NCBI RefSeq assembly: GCF_002848135.1
Contig: NZ_PKGB01000004.1
Coordinates: 62,001 to 126,000, forward strand
Length of the DNA: 64,000 bases
Reading direction: 5' to 3'
Origin: Hydrogenovibrio sp. SC-1
Lineage (GTDB): Bacteria > Pseudomonadota > Gammaproteobacteria > Thiomicrospirales > Thiomicrospiraceae
A model generated the notes under the pieces. It was not told where the DNA came from. It worked only from the letters and a program-made list of their open reading frames with translations, and did no database searches. Positions 44,873 through 52,145 of this stretch are shown piece after piece (position 1 is the first letter of the stretch; each line of letters starts with the position of its first letter). The position numbers and the translations under genes are program-made.

Positions 44873-45727
44873 TTGAAAGGTTTTAAAAAATTTGATATTG
44901 TAAAAATTGACGGAAAGGAAGCCTTGATTATCGGGCTCGTTCCTAACGAGATTTTCAGCTCAACCGATGGAAAACTTTCATTCACACCTAAGACCTTGTA
45001 TGATCATGCCGAATTCACATTGAAAATTCTTGGTGGAAAAAAGCACATCAACTTCGATCTGCAGGCCTATTCTTTTGGTGAAAAACTCTACATCATTTCT
45101 ACAAACCTCAAACTCAAATCCGAGCAAATAAAATCGAACATCCAAAGCAAGCTAGATTCAGCGAAAAAGAATGCTAGTTTGATTCTAGAAAACAGCGGTC
45201 AGGAAAGCCAGAAAACCGTTTTCCTACCAGGAGATCTGCGCGAAGATCCAGAAAGGTCAGGTGATCCCGAGTTGATTGATGGTAAGTTGACTGTCAAAAA
45301 CAACATAGAAGTTCAAACTCTTCTCGAGATTCAAACAGAGCTAAAAAAGCGTGATGTAGTAATTGACGGTCAAACTTTTGAAAAAATCCCAAAAGACGGA
45401 AATCTTTTCTTAGCAAAGGAAGATTTAAGGGATATGAATCAAACAGTTGAACTTAAAATTGAGGCAATTGATTTTTCTAAAACACGACCAATTTTTAAAT
45501 TTTCAATTGTTGACAAATCGATACTAGAAAAAAACAAGCAATTGGTCAAAGTGAAGCTAGTCGAATCGCTAATGGATTCACAGGAGCTTCTTGAGCTGAT
45601 CTCTGACTTAAAATTTCCACCTGATGAGCGTCCAACTTTCACCGCTGAGTGCGACCTTGAAAAAATCTATGATGAAAACAAAGGCTTGGTTACTATCAAA
45701 GCAATTACTCTCAAAAAAATTATTTAA
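44873..45727 (+). CDS. Unknown protein convergent with the giant recombinase-like gene
   Basis: A 284-residue soluble protein without known motifs. The TTG at 44873 is taken as start because AAAAGGAG lies 7 bases before it. Two halves both show beta-rich, charged segments (FDIVKIDGKEALIIGL; VELKIEAIDFSKTRPIFKF; LVTIKAITLKKI) and each ends with a short I/V-rich strand, suggesting a repeated small domain joined by a polar linker (about 95-140). No signal peptide, membrane segment or cysteine is seen. It is the only gene paired with the giant recombinase-like gene and shares its terminator. Confidence 0.7.
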   Translation: MKGFKKFDIVKIDGKEALIIGLVPNEIFSSTDGKLSFTPKTLYDHAEFTLKILGGKKHINFDLQAYSFGEKLYIISTNLKLKSEQIKSNIQSKLDSAKKNASLILENSGQESQKTVFLPGDLREDPERSGDPELIDGKLTVKNNIEVQTLLEIQTELKKRDVVIDGQTFEKIPKDGNLFLAKEDLRDMNQTVELKIEAIDFSKTRPIFKFSIVDKSILEKNKQLVKVKLVESLMDSQELLELISDLKFPPDERPTFTAECDLEKIYDENKGLVTIKAITLKKII

Positions 45728-45747
45728 ATTTTTAACATGGCATCAAG

Positions 45748-45777
45748 CTTTTAAGAGCTAAAAATAGCTCTTAAAAG
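45748..45777. terminator. Bidirectional terminator between convergent right-end genes
   Basis: CTTTTAAGAGCT (45,748-45,759) and AGCTCTTAAAAG (45,766-45,777) form a perfect 12-bp stem with an AAAAAT loop. The A/T-rich outer arms act as T runs in both directions. Confidence 0.78.
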
Positions 45778-45823
45778 TTCACCAAGCTGAATTATGCCGA
45801 CTCCATTTTACAGGTTATTCATC

Positions 45824-48800
45824 CTATAAAAGGCCTTTCAAAACACTAAAGAAAACACCATAGCCTAGGCATTTTTTACAGGTCAAACGATTTTTTGACT
45901 CATCTTTTGAAACTGCCACAGAGACTAAAAACTCTGTGAATGGGATTTGAGTATCATCAATTTTTCTTTCATCTTTCACCCAATGATCTCCAAAATGAAT
46001 TGTCTCAATTTCGTCTTGACTTAATTTTATGCCAATTAATTTAATTTGTAATTTTGACTTGCCATTAACAAAGCCTTCAAACAGTCCAAGCATTTCTTCA
46101 AGTTTGTTTTGAGAGGAAAAATGCCACTCGCCATTGCGTTTAATAACTTCTTTAACCTGGGATTTCCACAGTTTGTAGAAGTTTGATTCCGTAGTGATTT
46201 TTGACTTTATTGATGAGTCTGTTATTGATGCCCTAAGATCTTCAAAGCGTATTTTTTGCCATTTTTTATGATTCAGGTTGGCGAATGTAAGTCGCTTTAT
46301 GAAATCTTCCTCAAGTTTATTCGGGATTATCTGTCCATCAAATATATCCAATAATAATTGGTTGTAAGCTTCCTTGATATATGAAATCGTTTCAATCGGT
46401 ACGAAGGTTGAATCATTGATTGCTTGTTGTGAATACTGCATACTTAGGAGAACAACAACTTGTTCAAGTTTTTCAATAGACACTGATGTTGTTAGAAAAG
46501 AGGTATTTATTGGGGTACCCCAATCGCAGTCTAATTGCGGATCATAGATGACTGAGCTGAAATGATGTGCGTATGTGTATTCTGGGTATCGGCGTAAATT
46601 ACGAATGGTGCTTTCAGATACTTTTTTCGACGTGTTCAAACTTTTTAGTCGTCGTTTATAGTGAGCTTGCTGCTCAAGTAGCCGTTCTGAAAAATAGAAA
46701 TTGGCGAGTTCTAACGTTAAGGCATAGGATTCAAAAGTTGTTTGGGGCGAAGTGTGGCCAATGTAGTTGGCTAATATCCAAAACTTTTGATGCGGCTCAG
46801 CACTTTCGATTTGTTGTTGAAAGACTGGATTTGCATCTGATTCTAAGCCAGCTTCTTTAATAATCCATTCGTTATTTTCAAGAAATGTGAGCCTTAAAAA
46901 TTGAGTAGAAGCAAAGGTTTTTCTCAGCGATTTAATGGTTAAAGCTTCGCCAGTGACATTCTGCAACAGATTGGTTAAATACTGGTTTACACTCTGTTTA
47001 AGGCTTTTTGGTTTAATCCTCTCCTTAAAGGAAAATAAAAATGGTCTTTTCGGGTCATTAGAGTGGCACTTATTGATTAACTCTTCTAGCTGTTGAATTT
47101 CTTCATGATTCAAAAGCTGACTATAGGGTAGTAACCGGTTACTGGCTTGACGTTTGAGTGATTGGTTTCGATTGCCATGTAAATGAATATATTTTTCTTG
47201 GAGGTTAACATCTTCTGGTGTGATATAAAAAATTTCCGAAAGACGAAAGCCCAGTTTTGCATAAAGAATCAGTGCAACCGCCAAGTGCTGCTTGTCTTCA
47301 CTTGAAATGTCGTCGTCATCTGAAATGGCTTCACAACATATCCTTAAAACTTCGGGTACTGCTATACTTTCAATTCTAGACCGTGCAATGGCTCGGCCAC
47401 CTTCAAAATGTAGTGGTACAAAATCAAAGTTTTTAACCAAACACTGGTGAAAGTCTTTCAGTTCAGAGGTGTAAAGTCTCTGGTCCAAAGAAATGGTTTT
47501 TTCCATTTCCTCTAAGATTTGCGGATAGATGTCATACTGCAGTGTTTCATCATCAATATCTTCAATATCACTGTAATCTTGAAAGCCCAACAAAATAAAT
47601 TTAAAAATTCGATTGTAATAATCAAGAATAGATCCCAAGCGAAGTCGCCCTTCATGAAGTCTGTCTTTCAACCAAAGCACCAATAAGCCTGTCACAAGAT
47701 CGAGACTTGGGTGTTGCTTTTCGAGTTCATTAATTAAGGTTAGCGTTTTTGCATATTCCAACTTTTGCTCTCTAGCCTGGTTAAGTGTTTTTTTAAGCGA
47801 TTTAAAAAAGTCTGAACTGCTGTTTTTCGAGACTGATGCTTCTAAAGTCTGATTATGGTTATTTGATTTTATTGGACTGTTTAAGGGTGTAACTGTTTTC
47901 CTGGGTAAGCCTTCAAACAGGGCGAATAGGGCATCTTTTCCAACGCCACTTTGTAAGCTAGGTGTCTGGCAATAGTGGTTGAGATAGCTGGGTAAGTGAA
48001 CTTGAAAATAAGCATTAAGTTGTCTAATCAAGGAATATAGTTTGGGGAAATGATTCTCTGACAACCAGTTGTTTATATCTGATTCATCAAAAGCATTTAA
48101 AGCTTCAGAATCTTCAATATGTTGAACAATAACGGTGCTCAGGCTGCTCAGTATCCAAGGACGATCTCCAATAGGTGCGGTAATGTTGGTAGCTAAAGAG
48201 AATTTGAATTGGCTGAACGCAGCTTTTGGAATATTTAAAATCTCAACCAGATGCTCTCTAATTCTGACATTTCCTGAAAATAATGCTGATACAGCCAATA
48301 TCACTCTCAATGTTTTTTGGTCTTGTATTGCTTCTAAGCTTTTAGCGCCATAAAAGAGAAGGCTTAATTTCTGATAGTGCCTTTCGCCTTCCTGATAAAG
48401 GTTTGGAAAATGCCAGTCAAAGGGACTTTTTCTGACAGTTTTCTGCTCTATTCTCCAGTCGGAATATTTTTTGTGAAAATCATAGTATTTCAAAAGCTTC
48501 CGGTGAGTATTATTCGGAAAAGAAGATTTGATGGCTTGGGAGTGTGATTTCTGTGTCGCTAAATTGACACGCACCGAGATTGGAGGTGATTTATCACGAA
48601 AGAGAATATGATTTATTTGTTGTAAATCTTCATCTGAAATCTGTGATCTTCTGTCAGATAACCGTTTAAATGGGCCAAGTTTCCAAGGTTTGTATTGATA
48701 TGTTAAAGGGGTACTAATAGGGTAGAAGCGTTTTGTCCTTGGAGTAAAGGGGATAATCTTAAGCTCGTTGAAAAGTTCATCCAGATAAGGCCTCAGTATA

Positions 48801-51100
48801 TTTTCTTGTACCACCGGACTGTAATCCAAATTTGGCGAATATGACTCTAACCCTTTTATGATGTGGCCCATTTGAGCAGCAATATGAATTCGAGGAACCT
48901 GCTTTTCTGCCATATAGCTTGATAGCAAATGGCGGTAAAAATTATCCTTTAACGCAATACCAGAAATGCTTTTGAAATAGTCTTGAATATGCTTTTTAGA
49001 AATGGGCTGAAGGGTATTGTTTTCAATATAGAAGAATAATGCTAGGCCAGACCTGAAAAGCTTTTTGGAAGACAATAGGTCTTTGAATGCATTTGTTAGT
49101 TGTTTATTCTCGGATTTTTCAAGTATGTTCTCAAATAATTTTAAATGCTTGCAATAAGCGGAAAGCTGTTCGGTGCAAGTATCATTTATCACTGATAGGC
49201 GTCCTTCGACACCTTTCTTAATAACTTTTTCTGAGATCTGAACCCATCTCTCATCAATAAAGTTTTGTAACGAGAAGTAGGGGTCTTGATGTGGCCTATG
49301 GGTCGTGGCAGTATTTAGTATTGATACAGTATAAAGTGCTAATTCATTATGGTATTCAGCCAAAGCTTCCGGCGTTGAGATTTTGACTTGATCCAGCTCT
49401 TTCAGGCGCTTGCGTGTTTCTCGAAAAAAAGTTTTGACATGATTGTCGAGTGGTCTCTTTACGGAACCCGTTAGTAACTTGTCATTCTGATCAATCTCAT
49501 AAAAAACAGCCTTTTTAAAAACTTGCTTGCTGGTGTTTAAAAATAAATTTTGTAACTCTGTTATCTGAAGCTCAGTGTAGTAGGTTCCCATGTGCAGCAA
49601 AGGGTAACTTCCTCCGTGCAAATAGGCTGTTTTTACTTCATCTCGACAATTAAGCTGGATATTCTGCCATAAATAGTCATTGATTTTTTTGGGTGTAATT
49701 CTGTATTGTCGATAGCCCTCAAACTGCTTCATGCTTTTGGCATTATCAATAGACTTTGGATGAAGTACTTTGTCTAAACAGATTTCTCCAGAATCAGCTG
49801 ACTCTTTGAGAGTTTGTAGCAGGTCTGCAACCCTTCTTTCTAACGGTATTGGTGTGTGAAAATAAAACACCGTTGAATCATCAATTAAATCCTGCATTGG
49901 CGATGGAAAATGGACTATCTTCAAATCAAGATCAATTACAACTTGACCAATCATTTTACTGGCTGTAAAGTCGATACCAGGCGTTCCAATTAAACAAGAT
50001 TTAATATTGTTTAAAGGCATGGAGTAGTAAAGCATTAATGCCCAGCATAGCCTAGTAGAAAGCTCTTCATTTGAATCGATATTCGGATCGTTAGATGTGT
50101 CGTACTCTTGATAAATTGCATCTTCAACAGAAGCAACTTCACTGTCGGTTAATATGCTTTTTGTGTTCTTTAAAACATGAGATTCACCTTCTAACTTCTG
50201 GTACCGCTGATTAACCGTTTTCAGAAATGCAGCGTTTTCTTTTTCAACGTCATCCCCAAATATGTATTCGCTTTCAAGCTCTTTGACGACGTCTGTTTCA
50301 GTTCGAGATGGTAGATGAATAACCGGTGTTTCTAATTGAGACCTTACCGGAAAAGCTTGAAACCTTGGAGGAGAGGCATTTTCTTTTCGTTCGTTGGCAG
50401 TGTCAGTGATGGTAATGAGTTTGTTTAAGAATTTCTTTTGTAGGTCTTCGAGATGCTCGGATAATTTTTCGTTGCCTTTTAACGATTTTATTAGCTCGGA
50501 AACATCAAAGCTTTGGTTGTCAGGGTTTTCGTTGATGTAATTATTTACAAGGGTTCTAAACCCTTCTTGCCAATCAATTGCATAGGATAGTTTTCTGATC
50601 TCGTCGCAATGATTTTTTATCGTTTTATAAGGTTCCTCAATGTTTTGAGTCAAATTTATGATTACAATATTAATCATAGCGTGCGTAAGCAGCGGTATAT
50701 GCGATGGGTGATTAGGGTCAATTTTTAAGGTAAAGCATTCAGAAGTGTGAGAGGGGATACCTGCAAATAGTCCAAATACAGGATTTAAATTAAATTTGTC
50801 ATTTTCAACCCAGAATTCTCCTGACTTGTGACGTTTAGCAGTAGAGCCAAATTTATCCAATAATGGATTCAACTCTATCTCTTTGAAAGCCAACTCAAGC
50901 TCTTGAAAAATGACTATCTGCTTATCATGTACTGCTAGAATATTCTTGAGCGTATTGACCGCAAGTTTAAGATTATAGATATGTTCGTTTGTAAGATTTA
51001 AGGCTAGAAGTACTTGTCGAACAGAATAGGCATTGATTGGAATATTAGAAGCTTCCAGGATAGAGTTCACATGTTTAGTCAGGGCTTCTTTGGCAGTCAT
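45824..51100 (-). CDS. Giant (1,758-residue) protein with two tyrosine-recombinase-like regions
   Basis: One uninterrupted frame from ATG 51100. The C-terminal third holds a tyrosine recombinase catalytic domain: first Arg at 1286 (KLGFRLSEIF), a basic hairpin (NQSLKRQASNRLLPY), KSLRKTF with Arg1393 (Lys where His is usual), and YIGHTSPQTTFESYA with His1449 and Tyr1459. A second, degenerate region lies at 715-760: YRHLLSSYMAEKQVPRIHIAAQ (Arg723; 20-residue limit observed from RHLLSS on), MGH with His746 and Tyr754 in ESYSP. The N-terminal 700 residues match nothing known to me. The protein ends with a CKKC pair. The gene begins 266 bases from the right attachment repeat and is transcribed into the island. 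Confidence 0.8.
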   Translation of the reverse strand: MTAKEALTKHVNSILEASNIPINAYSVRQVLLALNLTNEHIYNLKLAVNTLKNILAVHDKQIVIFQELELAFKEIELNPLLDKFGSTAKRHKSGEFWVENDKFNLNPVFGLFAGIPSHTSECFTLKIDPNHPSHIPLLTHAMINIVIINLTQNIEEPYKTIKNHCDEIRKLSYAIDWQEGFRTLVNNYINENPDNQSFDVSELIKSLKGNEKLSEHLEDLQKKFLNKLITITDTANERKENASPPRFQAFPVRSQLETPVIHLPSRTETDVVKELESEYIFGDDVEKENAAFLKTVNQRYQKLEGESHVLKNTKSILTDSEVASVEDAIYQEYDTSNDPNIDSNEELSTRLCWALMLYYSMPLNNIKSCLIGTPGIDFTASKMIGQVVIDLDLKIVHFPSPMQDLIDDSTVFYFHTPIPLERRVADLLQTLKESADSGEICLDKVLHPKSIDNAKSMKQFEGYRQYRITPKKINDYLWQNIQLNCRDEVKTAYLHGGSYPLLHMGTYYTELQITELQNLFLNTSKQVFKKAVFYEIDQNDKLLTGSVKRPLDNHVKTFFRETRKRLKELDQVKISTPEALAEYHNELALYTVSILNTATTHRPHQDPYFSLQNFIDERWVQISEKVIKKGVEGRLSVINDTCTEQLSAYCKHLKLFENILEKSENKQLTNAFKDLLSSKKLFRSGLALFFYIENNTLQPISKKHIQDYFKSISGIALKDNFYRHLLSSYMAEKQVPRIHIAAQMGHIIKGLESYSPNLDYSPVVQENILRPYLDELFNELKIIPFTPRTKRFYPISTPLTYQYKPWKLGPFKRLSDRRSQISDEDLQQINHILFRDKSPPISVRVNLATQKSHSQAIKSSFPNNTHRKLLKYYDFHKKYSDWRIEQKTVRKSPFDWHFPNLYQEGERHYQKLSLLFYGAKSLEAIQDQKTLRVILAVSALFSGNVRIREHLVEILNIPKAAFSQFKFSLATNITAPIGDRPWILSSLSTVIVQHIEDSEALNAFDESDINNWLSENHFPKLYSLIRQLNAYFQVHLPSYLNHYCQTPSLQSGVGKDALFALFEGLPRKTVTPLNSPIKSNNHNQTLEASVSKNSSSDFFKSLKKTLNQAREQKLEYAKTLTLINELEKQHPSLDLVTGLLVLWLKDRLHEGRLRLGSILDYYNRIFKFILLGFQDYSDIEDIDDETLQYDIYPQILEEMEKTISLDQRLYTSELKDFHQCLVKNFDFVPLHFEGGRAIARSRIESIAVPEVLRICCEAISDDDDISSEDKQHLAVALILYAKLGFRLSEIFYITPEDVNLQEKYIHLHGNRNQSLKRQASNRLLPYSQLLNHEEIQQLEELINKCHSNDPKRPFLFSFKERIKPKSLKQSVNQYLTNLLQNVTGEALTIKSLRKTFASTQFLRLTFLENNEWIIKEAGLESDANPVFQQQIESAEPHQKFWILANYIGHTSPQTTFESYALTLELANFYFSERLLEQQAHYKRRLKSLNTSKKVSESTIRNLRRYPEYTYAHHFSSVIYDPQLDCDWGTPINTSFLTTSVSIEKLEQVVVLLSMQYSQQAINDSTFVPIETISYIKEAYNQLLLDIFDGQIIPNKLEEDFIKRLTFANLNHKKWQKIRFEDLRASITDSSIKSKITTESNFYKLWKSQVKEVIKRNGEWHFSSQNKLEEMLGLFEGFVNGKSKLQIKLIGIKLSQDEIETIHFGDHWVKDERKIDDTQIPFTEFLVSVAVSKDESKNRLTCKKCLGYGVFFSVLKGLL

Positions 51101-51366
51101 GTCTTATAGCTTCTGGGTAAAAACTGGTGTTAAGTGGATGTGGGGCGAGGTTCATAGTAACATAATGCTTTTTTCTATCCGAGCTCTTTTTTGATCAAGA
51201 TGTGCCACATTAGACAAGATTTGGTAGTGAATTGGTGAGTAATTTGATAAATAGCATATATATCAATCATTTGTATAAATTTGGTGGGCGGATATTAGCC
51301 TATAATCAGACTTATAAATGGTTTGACCAGGGTGTAGTTGGGTGTTTTTTATTAAACTAAATCACA

Positions 51367-51411
51367 CTTCTAAGGCGAGGGTTTCAGGTTCGAGTCCTGA
51401 TGGGCGTACCA
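51367..51411 (+). pseudogene. 3' half of tRNA-Arg (TCT)
   Basis: Identical to bases 6520-6564 of the intact gene; begins at CTTCTAA of the anticodon loop and keeps the T arm and CCA. It cannot fold as a tRNA. Under the integration model this is the displaced original 3' half. Confidence 0.92.
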
Positions 51412-51436
51412 TTACAATTTAGTTTTTTCACACCAT

Positions 51437-51513
51437 GGCGGATGTAGCTCAGTTGGTAGAGCCCAGGATTGTGATTCCTGTTGTCGCGGGTTCAATCCCC
51501 GTCATTCGCCCCA
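51437..51513 (+). tRNA. tRNA-His (anticodon GTG), chromosomal-side copy
   Basis: Complete cloverleaf identical to the gene at 6591-6667. It lies just right of the tRNA-Arg fragment, the original order Arg-His being kept on the chromosome side. Confidence 0.96.
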
Positions 51514-51514
51514 T

Positions 51515-52145
51515 ATTTATGCTTTTAATTCAAAAAATTAAAAGAATCGATACTCTAAGTTCTTACCTCGTTTTAATCCCAAAAAGCTTCTCACACTGTT
51601 ATTTTCTTAGTTTGGTTAAAATTTACTTATACCCACTCATTCAAAGATGCCACATTTCTGTACGAGTCTAAGCATTTATATTGTTTGCTTTTGAAAAAAA
51701 CTGATTCCACAGATGTTATGGTTATGGATTATTCCAAATCGGAAATAAACTAACTTGTGCTGATCAAGTGATTGTTGATTGTTTAAAGATCAGGCGTGAA
51801 CTGGCAAAAATAAATTACATACCAATTTATAAGTTCTAAGAAGTCATATTTCGTCCACGAATTTTTAATGCGGTATATAGAACCGACAAAACGGCAAATG
51901 GTGATCAGTCGCCAATAGGGTATGAGAATTCGCTAGGAAAGGTGTCATGTTTAAGTTGACTTAAAAAGTACAGTAAACTAAGTCATTAAAGGGTATTTTT
52001 AATATGGTATATTAATATTCTTGAGTATCTTATTATCAGCCATAAAGTCATGTTTCAAGTTTTGATATTGTATATTTTGGCGCAATAATGGTGCTATGAA
52101 ATCCCAATTGATAGGCTACTGTGTCCATCCCTAAAACTCTATGAA
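51515..52145. other. Intergenic stretch right of the island
   Basis: About 630 bases of A+T-rich sequence with no supported gene, terminator or repeat. It probably includes the promoter of the GGDEF-EAL gene, which cannot be placed confidently. Confidence 0.45.

Larger units (their letters stand above)
6520..51366. mobile_element. 44.8 kb genomic island in tRNA-Arg with copper and nitrate cargo
   Basis: Defined by the direct repeat of the tRNA-Arg 3' half at both ends and by an integrase close to the left end. The contents are an integration/regulation module (6.8-10.0 kb), copper resistance (11.2-20.0 kb), mixed small genes (20.0-26.5 kb), nitrate assimilation (26.6-43.8 kb), and a giant recombinase-like gene at the right end (45.8-51.1 kb). 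No conjugation or phage structural genes are seen, so it would need help to transfer, or it is a fixed island. No IS transposase is recognised inside it. Confidence 0.88.
51367..51514 (+). repeat. Right attachment repeat (attR) of the genomic island
   Basis: Contains the tRNA-Arg 3' half (51,367-51,411, from the anticodon loop to CCA), a diverged spacer and a complete tRNA-His. It matches 6520-6668. Left of 51,367 the sequence no longer resembles tRNA-Arg, so the 5' half is absent here. Confidence 0.9.

Noticed and set aside
46567-46860. Plus-strand frame inside the giant recombinase-like gene
   Set aside because: Antisense shadow of a long intact coding frame.
51435-51671. 78-codon frame starting over tRNA-His
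   Set aside because: Its first 25 codons are the tRNA gene itself; the rest is unsupported.
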